Of a DNA stretch of 64,000 nucleotides, positions 53,918 to 63,927 are shown in pieces (position 1 is the first letter of the stretch; each line of letters starts with the position of its first letter). The notes under the pieces are model-generated. The model saw only the letters and a list, made by a program, of their open reading frames with translations, was not told the DNA's origin and searched no databases. The translations under genes were made by a program, and so were the position numbers. This stretch comes from Flavisolibacter tropicus (GTDB lineage Bacteria > Bacteroidota > Bacteroidia > Chitinophagales > Chitinophagaceae): positions 3,158,001 through 3,222,000 of the forward strand of contig NZ_CP011390.1 of assembly GCF_001644645.1 (NCBI RefSeq), in the 5' to 3' direction.

Positions 53918-55123
53918 ATGAATTCAATTTTGTCTGGTATTGATATCCTATTGGCTAGCCCGCCTGCATGGAAAGACAGCCGAATTGGTTTAGTAACAAA
54001 CCATGCAGCTTGTACCGCCAACTTCAAACCTTCTCGGCAGGCCTTACTGGAGGCGGGGTTCAGGATCACCCGGTTGTTTTCTCCTGAACATGGGCTGGAT
54101 ACTATTGGCGTGGATGGAGAGGAAATGAAGGATGGGATTGATCCATTGACAGGACTTCCGGTTACGAGTCTGTATGGTAGTAAGTTGGCGCCCGATCAAA
54201 AAGACCTGGCCGAAGTGGACGTGATCCTATTCGATATTCCGGATATCGGTTGCCGGTTCTATACCTATCTATGGACAATGACCCATGTGATGGAAGCCTG
54301 TGCGGCTCATGAGAAGCACCTGGTAATCGCCGACAGGCCCAATCCCTTATCGGGTAGATTAGACCTGGCAGAAGGCCCCTTGCTGGATGAGCACAACTGC
54401 AACAGCTTTATCGGAAGATGGAGCATTCCAATTAGACATAGCTGTACACTGGGCGAACTGGCGCTTTATTTCAAGTCAACAGGGAGCAGCCAAATCTTAC
54501 AGACAAACGCTGATTCTTTCCAATTGGATGTAATCCGCTGCCATAAATGGCAGCGGATACTATTCTATCCCCAATGCTACCATTCATTTGTGCCGACATC
54601 CCCAGCTATACCGGTTTTTGAGTCCGCACTATTGTATCCTGGTCTGGGCCTGCTAGAGGCTACCAATATCAGTGAAGGAAGAGGAACAGCAACACCATTC
54701 CGCGTTGCCGGTGCTCCCTGGATGGATGGCACTCGCGTAGCTTCCCTCATTAATGAACTACATCCAAACGGCGTAGTGGCCCGCCCCATCAATTTTACAC
54801 CCGCAGAAGGAAAATATGCCGGGCAAAAATGTAATGGCATTATGCTTCATGTTACGGATCCTGCTGTCTTCAGGCCGGTTGGACTTGGGTGGTTGCTGAT
54901 CCGCCTCATTAAAAAACTTCATCCTGCCTTTTTCACATGGGCACCCTATCCTACGTATGTAAATCATGCCGGGGCTCGACATCTCGATCTGCTGACAGGG
55001 TTAAAAGATGCTGAATCACTGGTTGCAGGCTTAAGCGAAAATGACATCGAAGACATTGGCAGTTATACGAATCCTGGAGATTGGCGGAACAGAGTAGCCC
55101 CTTATTTATTGTATCAGCCGTAA
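53918..55123 (+). CDS. namZ: NamZ-type exo-beta-N-acetylmuramidase (DUF1343, GH171)
   Basis: 401 residues. DUF1343 hallmarks: RIGLVTNHAACTANF near the start, FSPEHGLDTIGVDGEEMKDG, TGLPVTSLYG, the DVILFDIPDIGCRFYTY segment, and YPGLGLLEATNISEGRGTATPF. NamZ of Bacillus removes terminal N-acetylmuramic acid from peptidoglycan fragments; in Bacteroidota related proteins serve cell-wall recycling. Most are secreted, but no signal peptide is seen here, so this one may be cytoplasmic or its start may lie elsewhere. Confidence 0.88.
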   Translation: MNSILSGIDILLASPPAWKDSRIGLVTNHAACTANFKPSRQALLEAGFRITRLFSPEHGLDTIGVDGEEMKDGIDPLTGLPVTSLYGSKLAPDQKDLAEVDVILFDIPDIGCRFYTYLWTMTHVMEACAAHEKHLVIADRPNPLSGRLDLAEGPLLDEHNCNSFIGRWSIPIRHSCTLGELALYFKSTGSSQILQTNADSFQLDVIRCHKWQRILFYPQCYHSFVPTSPAIPVFESALLYPGLGLLEATNISEGRGTATPFRVAGAPWMDGTRVASLINELHPNGVVARPINFTPAEGKYAGQKCNGIMLHVTDPAVFRPVGLGWLLIRLIKKLHPAFFTWAPYPTYVNHAGARHLDLLTGLKDAESLVAGLSENDIEDIGSYTNPGDWRNRVAPYLLYQP

Positions 55124-55192
55124 GGCGTTAGTGAAGGAAGGCCCCTCTTTTTATTTTGCTTTGTGATTTATATTGAGATAACTGCTACAGAT

Positions 55193-55615
55193 TTACAAAG
55201 ATCTGAGTTTAATCAAAGTGCGCTCTCCATCTCCAAGCCAAAGCTCTCCTGCCTTCATATTCCACTCTGTGGATTTTGATAAGGCATCCAAAAACGTAGC
55301 TTCCAATGCTGCTGCAGTTTCATTCGAACATACAACCTTACTCAGGGAGTCAGGTGAAAACCGGATGGTTTGATGCTTGCCTGCAACAAAACCTGCTGAC
55401 AACCTGTTGCAACCCGTGCTGCCTGATATCTTGCCTGGTGTAAATTCAAAACTGGATTTAGCCGAGTCAGAAACCTGCTGCCCCTGGAGCTCAGCCAGTT
55501 TCCATTTGCTTCTGAACAGAACTTCCGTTTGCGATGTCAACTGTTTGGTATTACTGCAATAGTTCAGAAAAAGTAAGGTTGCTATAATTGCCGTTGACCA
55601 TAAACTCTTTTTCAT
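55193..55615 (-). CDS. META domain (HslJ-like) lipoprotein
   Basis: 140 residues. Lipoprotein signal (IATLLFLNYC, Cys about 20), then a single META domain: WKLAELQGQQV, ISGSTGCNRLSAGF, FLDALSKSTEW and the ending LWLGDGERTLIKL. E. coli HslJ, of this family, contributes to novobiocin resistance; role here unknown. Confidence 0.85.
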   Translation of the reverse strand: MKKSLWSTAIIATLLFLNYCSNTKQLTSQTEVLFRSKWKLAELQGQQVSDSAKSSFEFTPGKISGSTGCNRLSAGFVAGKHQTIRFSPDSLSKVVCSNETAAALEATFLDALSKSTEWNMKAGELWLGDGERTLIKLRSL

Positions 55616-55962
55616 AACAATTACATTGTGATAACTGATACTGAATTGCTGCCGGATTTATGTTTCAATGGAGTTATGGATAAGATTGGACAAGTAATCC
55701 TTGAGGCCGGTTTGCAAAAGAGACAGACTTGTTATGTAGAAGCCCATTCGCGCCTTTATTAAAGTTATGAACTTTTATGCCTTATTGTTGCACCTTTAGA
55801 GTTATGTGTTGTAACTGCACTAACAACCGAAATGGTAGCCAGCAACAAATGCCTTTTCACTACTTGAAGTCAAGCTATATCTTCATTTAATAACCTCGTG
55901 CAAGCAACGAAGCCCCGCTATAACAAAGAGCGCTAGTTCTTTCCGTTTGTTGGAATTACTTT
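55616..55962. other. Intergenic region with a decayed REP copy
   Basis: No gene seen. At 55808-55828 GTTGTAACTGCACTAACAAC looks like an internally deleted REP unit (inverted orientation). Confidence 0.4.
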
Positions 55963-56700
55963 TTACTTGCTCTCCCTTGCCAATATTTCAACCATAGCAC
56001 GCACTTCTTCTTCATCAGCTATATAAACATTTCCATAATCACTAACCTGCGTATTAATATAAGTAAGTGGATTAGGTGCTATTTTCCGTGCAGACGCATG
56101 ATATTCCTTCGCTTTACTTTCTTTCTGGAGTTGGGCAATATTGGAAGATTTTATGCCTGCCCCGGGCATTATGGATATACGACCATTAGCCTGTTGTACC
56201 AGTTTACCCAACAATTCTCCAGCTTCAGGTGCAGCCGCTTTTTGCCCGGAAGTCAGTACGCGCTCACAGCCACAAGCAATAATGTCTTCCAGGGCCTTAA
56301 AGGGATCTGGTGTTCCATCAAAAGCCCGGTTGCAAGTGACACCCATAGGGCCAGCCCATTCTACAATTTTTTTCAGCCATTCGGTATCTATTTCACCGGT
56401 TATAGTTGCTGTACCAACAGATATACCATCACAACCCAACTCCTTGGAAATGGCGATATCCTTTTTAATGATAGCATACTCCTCATCGTCATAAAAATAG
56501 TTGCCGGAACGTGGACGTATGATCGGATATAAGCGGATGGCTATCCGCTCTCTTGCCTGCTTGATAGTACCATAACTGGGCGTAGTACCGCCTTCAATGG
56601 GGTTATCACAAAGTTCTACACGCTTCGCTCCTGCCCTTTCCGCTATTATGCATGATTGTACATTAAATGCACAGACTTCTAATATTGATCTTTCAGCCAT
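55963..56700 (-). CDS. cutC: CutC family protein
   Basis: 245 residues, TIM-barrel CutC family: LEVCAFNVQSCIIAERAGAKRVELC at the start, GGTTPSYGTIKQ, IIRPRSGNFxY-like motif, GISVGTATITGEID, TCNRAFDGTPDP, LTSGQKAAAPEAG and IMPGAGIKSSNI. CutC was linked to copper tolerance in E. coli, but that link is disputed and the enzymatic role is unknown. A single gene here, not near the copper cluster at 30-34 kb. Confidence 0.92.
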   Translation of the reverse strand: MAERSILEVCAFNVQSCIIAERAGAKRVELCDNPIEGGTTPSYGTIKQARERIAIRLYPIIRPRSGNYFYDDEEYAIIKKDIAISKELGCDGISVGTATITGEIDTEWLKKIVEWAGPMGVTCNRAFDGTPDPFKALEDIIACGCERVLTSGQKAAAPEAGELLGKLVQQANGRISIMPGAGIKSSNIAQLQKESKAKEYHASARKIAPNPLTYINTQVSDYGNVYIADEEEVRAMVEILARESK

Positions 56701-56896
56701 TCCGCTATCTCATTGTTTACTGTTCAAATATATTTCACCTCTACTACCAAAAATGGAGAATAGTAAAACGTTATTCGTAACTTATCAATGATTAGCATCT
56801 CGACCCCGCCGTATCTTATTCCATTAGCAAAGCCACACGTAGGAGACACGATGAGACCGAAAATAGGCTAGAACATCTCATGCCTTCTTTACTAAA

Positions 56897-57169
56897 CTAT
56901 CTGACTTCAGGCTGATCCTGATCTCTGGAGTTACTATCAGGCCGTTTGCTATCGGTTGGCAATATGTTGCCTTGTATAGTGTTGCCCCTTTCCTCCCGGA
57001 ACGTATTTTGAGAAAAGGAGCGAGTAGCATTTCTACTTTCATTTCTATTAATAAGTCCCCTATCATTAATCGGCATATGCGCCTTCTTCTTTCTACGCAC
57101 AAGCGTGACGATTGCATACCCCATTATTAATATAAAAGCAACAAAGAAAAAAAACAATAAACTGAACAT
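56897..57169 (-). CDS. Small single-pass membrane protein
   Basis: About 90 residues from the ATG at 57169 (an earlier in-frame ATG at 57208 is possible). One transmembrane helix (MFSLLFFFFVAFILIMGYAIVTLV) with a following RRKKK stop-transfer signal and a polar tail rich in Asn, Arg and Asp. No family recognised. Confidence 0.5.
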   Translation of the reverse strand: MFSLLFFFFVAFILIMGYAIVTLVRRKKKAHMPINDRGLINRNESRNATRSFSQNTFREERGNTIQGNILPTDSKRPDSNSRDQDQPEVR

Positions 57170-57351
57170 AAATTGGATTTTATTATAGTAGCCTATCACA
57201 AAAACCATGCTTTCATATCCAATTGATATCACGCTGAAGATTAATAATACGGTGATGTAGAGCTATGCAAAAAGATAATGAATAATCACCTCTCTATCCC
57301 TGCAGCACATAAGCCAGGTGGTGAGGCTCAGCGAGTAAGAAAGCTCTTCAT

Positions 57352-58905
57352 TCATTCCTTTGATAGACGAAGTTGTTTGCCCTGCGTTTTATCCAAATAG
57401 GCATTAGGATTATGTTCCAATGCCCCTTTGGGCAACCATTGCCACCAACTACCCAGGTCTTTTTGAATAATATGGAGATAAAAAGAAGGCAACTGTGTTG
57501 TTTCCCCTTCAAAATATTGACGGAAAGGCCGATCTTCTACTAATTGTCGCCGCAGCTTTTTATAAAAACGCAGGCGCCCTAACCCTTCAGAAGAAATAGC
57601 ACGCATCACATTCATCCACTGGGTAGTGCCATTAGCGTTCGCCCGTAATCGTCTATAAATAGCTTTGGGTGAAAACGAATAGGCCGTGAGGTCAATAACC
57701 TTATCATAGAAGTCTACCCACTCATAATTCTTAGGCTTAAGATTCATGGCCAGGTGATTATTCAAAAAATGGAAGGGAAAGGGAAGCACCCTGCCTGATC
57801 GTTGATATTCAAGGTTAAGCGGGGCGGCTTGACCAAATGCAGTTAAAAGGGAGTACCCGGGAAAAGCGGCAGGCGATTGATCTACAAATCGTTTGGTCAG
57901 TTCAAAAGGATCTGCTCCTACATCACTATCCAACCCCAGGACAAAATTGGTTTGAACATAAGGCACATATTGAAACATCTTATTAACGTGGGCAGAAATA
58001 CGGTCTACCTTTTCTGCTCCGGTAATATGCGATGTTTTTGACTTATTACCGAGCTCGTACCACGATTCCACACCGGGAAGCAAGGCTTCAAAACCATTAC
58101 GTTTCATTTCAGCTAAATGGGCTTCCGTTAAAATGGACAAACTACTTTCTGCAATGAACCGAAAACTTCTGAGCGGCGCAGCGGAAGCAATGGCTTCCAT
58201 GTTATCCTTAAAGTGCACCCCAAAATTGGGATCGTGCCAAACTATAAGCGGCCTTTTGAACTGGGTCAGCAAAAAGCGCAGATCTGCCTTGATTACATCG
58301 AAGTCCATAGCTTGGTAGGGCACTACCGAATCAATACAGAAAGAACAAGTATAGGGGCACCCAAGGCTGCCAATCATTGGAACGATCTTCAGAAAAGGAG
58401 CTTTTTTCAGCGTAGGGGCTATAAACTTCCATCGTTCAATAACACCTGGCAAATGAGTAGGCTGTTGCTTTTCTGACAGGGTAATACCCAGTGGGCGTTG
58501 TGGGCCATAATTGGCTAATAGACCAACGATAGTGGATTTGTGTGTAAATCCTAAAACGTAATCAAAATATTGGATGGCGTCATCCGGATAGCAGCGGGCA
58601 TGCGGGCCTCCCAACACGGTAACGGCACCTCGGCTTTGAAAATAGTTGCTAAGTGCATAGGCTAATAAAGCCGCCTGGGTAAAAGCACAAATAAACACGA
58701 CATCAACTTTCTCCGGCATTTCGCTACGGAGATCTTCTCTACCCGTATAACAGATCATTGTTACCTTATGTCCCTGTTGTTCACACCAAGCAGCCACCAC
58801 CTGGGGCATAATACTAGCCAAATTAGCATACATGATCTGCGCCCAGAAAGTATTTGCTGGCCCTTTTCCAACCAAGTCAATGACACCAACCTTTAGTGAC
58901 TTCAT
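57352..58905 (-). CDS. B12-binding-type radical SAM protein
   Basis: 517 residues. The N-terminal region (about 1-130) resembles a cobalamin-binding Rossmann fold, including VDVVFICAFTQAALLAYAL and VTVLGGPHARCYPDDA, although the B12-ligating DxHxxG motif is not evident. The radical SAM domain follows, with the [4Fe-4S] motif GSLGCPYTCSFC (CxxxCxxC, about residue 187). Related proteins of the BchE/HpnP group modify lipids or tetrapyrroles; the substrate cannot be predicted. Single gene. Confidence 0.85.
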   Translation of the reverse strand: MKSLKVGVIDLVGKGPANTFWAQIMYANLASIMPQVVAAWCEQQGHKVTMICYTGREDLRSEMPEKVDVVFICAFTQAALLAYALSNYFQSRGAVTVLGGPHARCYPDDAIQYFDYVLGFTHKSTIVGLLANYGPQRPLGITLSEKQQPTHLPGVIERWKFIAPTLKKAPFLKIVPMIGSLGCPYTCSFCIDSVVPYQAMDFDVIKADLRFLLTQFKRPLIVWHDPNFGVHFKDNMEAIASAAPLRSFRFIAESSLSILTEAHLAEMKRNGFEALLPGVESWYELGNKSKTSHITGAEKVDRISAHVNKMFQYVPYVQTNFVLGLDSDVGADPFELTKRFVDQSPAAFPGYSLLTAFGQAAPLNLEYQRSGRVLPFPFHFLNNHLAMNLKPKNYEWVDFYDKVIDLTAYSFSPKAIYRRLRANANGTTQWMNVMRAISSEGLGRLRFYKKLRRQLVEDRPFRQYFEGETTQLPSFYLHIIQKDLGSWWQWLPKGALEHNPNAYLDKTQGKQLRLSKE

Positions 58906-59187
58906 AATGAGAGTATTAAGCTGGCTTTAACCTCAAAATCACTCTATATGGGGCGTACGGTGTGAGTTAGTTATAGAAGCAGTAAGCCGTAGAAGTAAGG
59001 ATTAGTAAATTACTAAAAGAAACAGATGAATCAAATAGTCCTTGTTTTAAATTCAAATGGCCAGTGCAAGTCTTCTATGCGCTTGGCAATGGAAGTAACC
59101 TTACTGCGGCACAAGTTGGCTTGGCTACAAAAGCCCGCCCATAAAGACCTGCACCAGAATTAGGAATGCGCCAGTCCGGCGCATTCA

Positions 59188-59496
59188 TTAAGCTGTTTGT
59201 ATAAGAATAAGTATAGTGGCTGCTATCAACACAAATGAGGCAATGACATATCCTCTTGCAGCTCTTTTCTGTTTAACCAATTGAACAATACAAAGTATTG
59301 GGATCACAACTAAAAGCAAAAGCATTGGAATGGACAGAAACTCAAACACCGCTCCAACGAAGGCATATTGATAAACATCAGAAATTAATACCTGGGCGGA
59401 TAGATAAAAGAGAAATACCAAAACGCTAAGTACCAGGATCACTTTAGAAGCTTTCCGATGCTCAACAAGGCTTATACGTTCATTTGTTTCACGCAT
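59188..59496 (-). CDS. Small membrane protein of unknown function
   Basis: 102 residues with three predicted transmembrane helices (VILVLSVLVFLFYLSAQVLI; FLSIPMLLLLVVIPILCIVQLV; GYVIASFVLIAATILILI) and a short charged N-terminus. No family recognised. Confidence 0.6.
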   Translation of the reverse strand: MRETNERISLVEHRKASKVILVLSVLVFLFYLSAQVLISDVYQYAFVGAVFEFLSIPMLLLLVVIPILCIVQLVKQKRAARGYVIASFVLIAATILILIQTA

Positions 59497-59552
59497 AGTA
59501 TAAGGTATTTATGTTGTACTAAACAGGAGTTCTGTTGCTTAAAAACTATAAG

Positions 59553-59596
59553 AAAGTTGAAGGGTTGGTAATCGCTTTTACCAACCCTTCAACTTT
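59553..59596 (-). terminator. Strong terminator of the fucose cluster
   Basis: Perfect 19-bp stem (59553-59571 / 59578-59596, core GTTGAAGGGTTGGTAA) with a six-base loop, followed on the minus strand by TTTCTTATAGTTTTT. The stem overlaps the last bases of the mutarotase gene. Confidence 0.85.
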
Positions 59597-60041
59597 AATC
59601 TGCATGAAACAGCTCATCCATTTCCGTCCAGATCTTATGTTTTTCCAATGCCTCTTTTAATGGCAATTGACAGGGATCTGTTTCACGCCACCAACGCTGC
59701 GTAACTGTATCTGCAGCCATTTTACTCATGTCCTTTTGGAAGTCATTTCCAGTGTATTCAAAATAGCTGAACAAAAAATATTGCTCATCTAATTTTTGAA
59801 GGTAGATAGAATAGTTTTGAATATTACATTCCTTGATCTTGCTGATCACCTGTGGCCAGGGCTTTGCATGCAACTGCTTATAATAATCCAGCTTTTCGGG
59901 TTTAACACCTGTAATCATACCATAGCGTACAGGGGTGATAGCAGAAGACTGTACTATTGTCGAAGGCTTTTCTTTTTGCTCCAGGTTACAACTGGCAAAC
60001 AAAAACACAAAGAATAATGCGATTAATTGATACTTCTTCAT
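59595..60041 (-). CDS. L-rhamnose/L-fucose mutarotase-like lipoprotein
   Basis: 148 residues. An N-terminal lipoprotein signal (LFFVFLFASC, Cys 18) is followed by a RhaM/RhaU-type domain: RYGMITGVKPEKLDYYKQLHAKPWPQV, IQNYSIYL, YFLFSYFEYTG and RWWRETDPCQLPL. This family interconverts anomers of 6-deoxy sugars. Its position at the end of a fuconate dehydratase cluster suggests L-fucose as substrate. The lipoprotein signal is notable, because most mutarotases of this type are cytoplasmic; it implies action in the periplasm. Confidence 0.85.
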   Translation of the reverse strand: MKKYQLIALFFVFLFASCNLEQKEKPSTIVQSSAITPVRYGMITGVKPEKLDYYKQLHAKPWPQVISKIKECNIQNYSIYLQKLDEQYFLFSYFEYTGNDFQKDMSKMAADTVTQRWWRETDPCQLPLKEALEKHKIWTEMDELFHAD

Positions 60042-60098
60042 TCGTTTTAATTTCTATTAAATAATTCTATTGATACAAAATGTAATAGGGTATAGTGC

Positions 60099-61751
60099 CT
60101 ATTGATAAAGCCAATACAGCAAGCACATAATACCTAACAGCAATAAGGATAAGAATTTATAATTCCCAATACCTTTCCAGGTTGCTCCTCTTAATGGGTC
60201 CATTGGAGATCTCCAATACAGCGCATCACTTTCTGGCGTGTGCTTAACCGGGTAAATAAAGGAGAACACTATCTGCATGAACATACAAGCCACAAATAAA
60301 TAAAAGGCCATCATCATAAAAGGTATGTTGGAGATTACTGTATCAGGCAAGAGTTTATTTACAGCAAATACAACAACACCCAGCAAAGAACCTATCCACA
60401 ATGTTAGTTGTGCGGCTTTGGCAGAAGCATTTTTCCAAAAGATCCCAAGAATAAATACAGTGGTGATAGGTGGTGCAATGTGCGCTATAACATCGTTAAG
60501 ACCATTGAACAAACTTTCGTATCGGTTTAAAAGCGGCAATAAGGAAATAGACACAACCAAGGCCACAGCTGCAGACACTTTACCAACGCTGACAAGTTTT
60601 CTATCACTTGCCGCCGGATTAAACCGCTTGTAAAGATCAAAACTTGCCAAGGTAGCAATTGAATTGAGCGCACCAGAAATTTGGCTCATCAAGCCAGATA
60701 ATAAGGCAGCCACCAAAATACCAACCAACCCTGTTGGCACCAGCTGTGTAATCATTAAAGTATAGATACCTTTTGTTTCGGTAATGGTTTTACCAGTTGC
60801 ATCTACTGTTTGCAAACTGCTGATATCGAACATCCCTTTTTGAGCCAGAACATAGGCCATTAAACCCGGCAACACAAAAATGAATACAGGTAATATTTTG
60901 ATAAATCCACAAAACAGTGAACCTACCCTTGCATGGTTTTCATCTTTTGCACCCAACACACGTTGAACAATGGTTTGATCGGCACACCAGTACCAGATTC
61001 CTAAAACAGGATAACCCAGGAAAACAGCATACCACGGCATACCACTTTTATCGCCACTTCCACGAAGCATGGAAAGTTTGTCAAGGCTGTTGGTTTGTTG
61101 GAGTGTTGCCGTCATGGCATCCCATCCGCCCACATTCTGAAAACAGATGACCGTAATAACAACAGCGCCTGTAAGAAGAACAATGGTTTGAATAGATTCT
61201 GTAATAACCACGGCACGCAAACCACCAATGATGGTGTATAAGCCAGTAAGCAAGGCAATCACCACGACACTTACATACATATTTACACCAAACAATGTTT
61301 TTAATACAATACCACCCGCAAGAAAGGAAAAGGCAATATGTATAACGATGGCCGAAACAATAGAAACAATAGCCAGCCAGTCCCTACATGCGCGGTTATA
61401 TCTTTTTTCCAAAAAATCAGGCAGTGTAGCCACCTTCGATTTTAAATAGAAGGGAACAAAAAACAAGGCCAGCAAAATGAGCGTAAAAGCGGCCATCCAC
61501 TCAAAATTGCCGTTGAGCAACCCTGTATCAAAACCCGATTGAGCAAGGCTTACCAAGTGAATACAGGAAATATTGGTGGCAAATAAAGCCAGCCCGATCA
61601 TAGGCCATTTCAGGCTTTTACCGGCAAGAAAGTATTCGTTTGAAGATGTTCCCTCTACTACTTTCTTTTTCTTTAGCCCAGCCCATAAACCAATAGCTAC
61701 AATACCGAGTATGTAGAGTACACTTATGGCAATATCGTACGATCCGATCAT
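60099..61751 (-). CDS. Sodium:solute symporter (SSS/SGLT family)
   Basis: 550 residues, about 14 transmembrane helices. SSS features: the N-terminal SNEYFLAGKSLKWPMIGLALFATNIS, GLYTIIGGLRAVVITESIQT, WYWCADQTIVQRVLGAKDENHA, and LVAALLSGLMSQISGALNSIATL. Similar to bacterial galactose- and fucose-type SGLT symporters. It is 10 bp after the fuconate dehydratase gene, so it likely imports L-fucose or a related 6-deoxy sugar. Inner membrane. Confidence 0.9.
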   Translation of the reverse strand: MIGSYDIAISVLYILGIVAIGLWAGLKKKKVVEGTSSNEYFLAGKSLKWPMIGLALFATNISCIHLVSLAQSGFDTGLLNGNFEWMAAFTLILLALFFVPFYLKSKVATLPDFLEKRYNRACRDWLAIVSIVSAIVIHIAFSFLAGGIVLKTLFGVNMYVSVVVIALLTGLYTIIGGLRAVVITESIQTIVLLTGAVVITVICFQNVGGWDAMTATLQQTNSLDKLSMLRGSGDKSGMPWYAVFLGYPVLGIWYWCADQTIVQRVLGAKDENHARVGSLFCGFIKILPVFIFVLPGLMAYVLAQKGMFDISSLQTVDATGKTITETKGIYTLMITQLVPTGLVGILVAALLSGLMSQISGALNSIATLASFDLYKRFNPAASDRKLVSVGKVSAAVALVVSISLLPLLNRYESLFNGLNDVIAHIAPPITTVFILGIFWKNASAKAAQLTLWIGSLLGVVVFAVNKLLPDTVISNIPFMMMAFYLFVACMFMQIVFSFIYPVKHTPESDALYWRSPMDPLRGATWKGIGNYKFLSLLLLGIMCLLYWLYQ

Positions 61752-61761
61752 GTTGTGGATT

Positions 61762-62988
61762 TTATTGGTTTTTTAGTTCACAGGTACTTCCGGCCACCTG
61801 GGGTGTTTGGTATACGCCGTTTTTAATTACTGCAGGATGCACAAAATGTTTCTGTAAATGGGGAATATGCTCAAGGAACAACGCCTCATGTCCCATGGCT
61901 ATATGATTAAACAATACCAGGTGCTGATGCAGCTGTCCCATATCGCCTACATGTGGCACCACAGGAATACCATATTTTTTACACATCAGGCTTACAGTAA
62001 TAAACTCACTTACGCCTCCTACCCGCACAGCATCCACCTGTATAAAACCAGCACAGTCCGCCTGCAGGTAATTTTTAAAGATGACCTTATTGGGTACATG
62101 TTCACCTAACGCCAGCTTGATTGGCGCAATGGTGTCAGCAAGTGTCATGTGTGCCAGCACATCATCAGGATGAGTAGGCTCTTCTATCCAGTAAGGCTGC
62201 ATTGACTGGAGTTCTTTACAAATGCTTAATGCCTGCGGCAAGGTCCATTGCTGGTTAGCATCGAGCATTACTTTTACATCACTACCTGCCACTTCCCGCA
62301 CAATATTGGAACGCCGGATGTCTCGCTGCGGATCCGCAGATCCTACTTTCAGCTTCATGGCCGTAAAACCTTCTTCAATTGCTTTTTTACAATTCGCCCG
62401 TACTTTTTCATCATCGTAACTAAACCAACCAATGGACGTATCGTACCCGGGATAACCGCTTTCGATAATACCACTCCGCTCCGATTTACTCCCTTGCTTA
62501 TCCTGAAGTAGCTGAATAGCCTCTGCCCGGGTTAATTCATCTTCAATATAAGAAAGATCTAGTGTGTTAACGATCTGCTCAGGCGAAAGATCGATTAGCA
62601 GTTTCCACAAAGGCACACCTCTTTTCTTAGCCCATAGGTCATAGCAGGCATTGGTAACTGAGGCCAGGGCCAAATGAACAACACCCTTGTGCGGACCCAG
62701 CCAGCGGAATTGCTGTTCATTAGATAATTGATTGAATACTTTTCCGAAATGATGCATCAGTTCTTCAATGTCCTTACCTTTTAACTGTTCTGCATAAAAC
62801 GCTGCAGCTTTGCAAACAAGATCATTTCCCTCGCCTAGCGTAAAAGCAAAGCCAGTTCCGGTAATACCAGAGTCATCAATAAGTTCTGTTACTGCGTACG
62901 AATACACAGGATCCCTGTGAATAGCATCGCTACCGGCACCTGAATCCAACTTAAATCTTCGGTCTTTTATATTAATCGCTGAAATCAT
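61762..62988 (-). CDS. L-fuconate dehydratase (enolase superfamily)
   Basis: 408 residues. Mandelate-racemase-type barrel: KLKVGSAD with catalytic Lys (about 213), metal ligand positions in VMLDANQQWT (Asp), YWIEEPTHPDD (Glu) and ALGEHVPNK (Glu), and the catalytic His in VPHVGDMGQLHQH. N-terminal segment DAIHRDPVYSYAVTELI and the GGVSEF motif match L-fuconate dehydratases, which convert L-fuconate to 2-keto-3-deoxy-L-fuconate in the non-phosphorylating fucose pathway. Overlaps no gene; tightly coupled to the symporter. Confidence 0.92.
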   Translation of the reverse strand: MISAINIKDRRFKLDSGAGSDAIHRDPVYSYAVTELIDDSGITGTGFAFTLGEGNDLVCKAAAFYAEQLKGKDIEELMHHFGKVFNQLSNEQQFRWLGPHKGVVHLALASVTNACYDLWAKKRGVPLWKLLIDLSPEQIVNTLDLSYIEDELTRAEAIQLLQDKQGSKSERSGIIESGYPGYDTSIGWFSYDDEKVRANCKKAIEEGFTAMKLKVGSADPQRDIRRSNIVREVAGSDVKVMLDANQQWTLPQALSICKELQSMQPYWIEEPTHPDDVLAHMTLADTIAPIKLALGEHVPNKVIFKNYLQADCAGFIQVDAVRVGGVSEFITVSLMCKKYGIPVVPHVGDMGQLHQHLVLFNHIAMGHEALFLEHIPHLQKHFVHPAVIKNGVYQTPQVAGSTCELKNQ

Positions 62989-63123
62989 TCAGTTTATATT
63001 TCAGATTAAAAAAGCGGAATGGTTTTCACATTACCATCCATTACTAAAACAATAATGCTTCAATCAGCATTTGGCTGTTAGGTGAACGTATAGGTAAGGG
63101 TGACAGGTTGTTACAAACTCCTT

Positions 63124-63927
63124 TTAGTTCACTTCGTTTCCAACTGGTTCTGCCACAGGCAACACAGATCTATACCCAAGTTCCGCCCCACCACTAATAG
63201 GCAAAATACAGCCGGTGATAAAACGGGCTTTGTCTGACAGCAAGAACACACAGGCGTCAGCAATTACATCGCCCTGCGGACAATAACCTAAAGGATGAAT
63301 ATTATTGAGGTATTCATTGATGAAGGCTGTAGAAGGTTGTTCTTCTGTCCACTTTTGTAAAGTAGGCGTCCATACTCCAGCAGGACTAACAGCATTTACA
63401 CGTACGTGAAACTTTGCATAGTCCAATGCCATAGATTTGGTTAAGGCATTCACAGCACCTTTAGTAGCCGTATAAGCTGCATGTAGCTCCTGCCCTATTT
63501 CACCAACAAGGCTGCTGGTATTTAAAATGCAGCCTCTTGTTTCTTTTAATGCTTTGATGCCATACTTAACTGTATAGTAAATACTTTTCAGATTGACATC
63601 CATCAGGTCATTCCATTCGTCTTCTGTCGTTTCATCAAGGGTTTTAGAAGGGCTTGCAATGCCGGCATTATTATGAATAGCGTCTATTTTACCAAACTGT
63701 GCGATTGCTTTTTGCATGGCCAGACTAACCTGTTCTTCATTGCGCACATCGCAACAAACTCCCAGGTGCTCCGGTCCCAATTCAGCCATAACCTTTGCCA
63801 ATTGCTTTTCACCAATGGCAAGAATGACAAGCTTTGCTCCTTCTGCAGCATATGCCTTTGCACACTCATACCCTATCCCTTCACTACCTCCAGTAAGAAC
63901 GATTACTTTATGATCTAGTTGTTTCAT
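63124..63927 (-). CDS. SDR-family dehydrogenase of the fucose pathway
   Basis: 267 residues, classical short-chain dehydrogenase: NAD-binding TGGSEGIGYE (about 13-22), HNNAGIA, catalytic Ser in LNTSSLVGEIG, and YTATK (Tyr and Lys). Cofactor selection is not clear from the first strand. By context it is either L-fucose dehydrogenase or 2-keto-3-deoxy-L-fuconate 4-dehydrogenase. It lies 135 bp upstream of the dehydratase, in the same direction. The likely promoter region is just before the ATG at 63927, at the edge of the window. Confidence 0.85.
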   Translation of the reverse strand: MKQLDHKVIVLTGGSEGIGYECAKAYAAEGAKLVILAIGEKQLAKVMAELGPEHLGVCCDVRNEEQVSLAMQKAIAQFGKIDAIHNNAGIASPSKTLDETTEDEWNDLMDVNLKSIYYTVKYGIKALKETRGCILNTSSLVGEIGQELHAAYTATKGAVNALTKSMALDYAKFHVRVNAVSPAGVWTPTLQKWTEEQPSTAFINEYLNNIHPLGYCPQGDVIADACVFLLSDKARFITGCILPISGGAELGYRSVLPVAEPVGNEVN

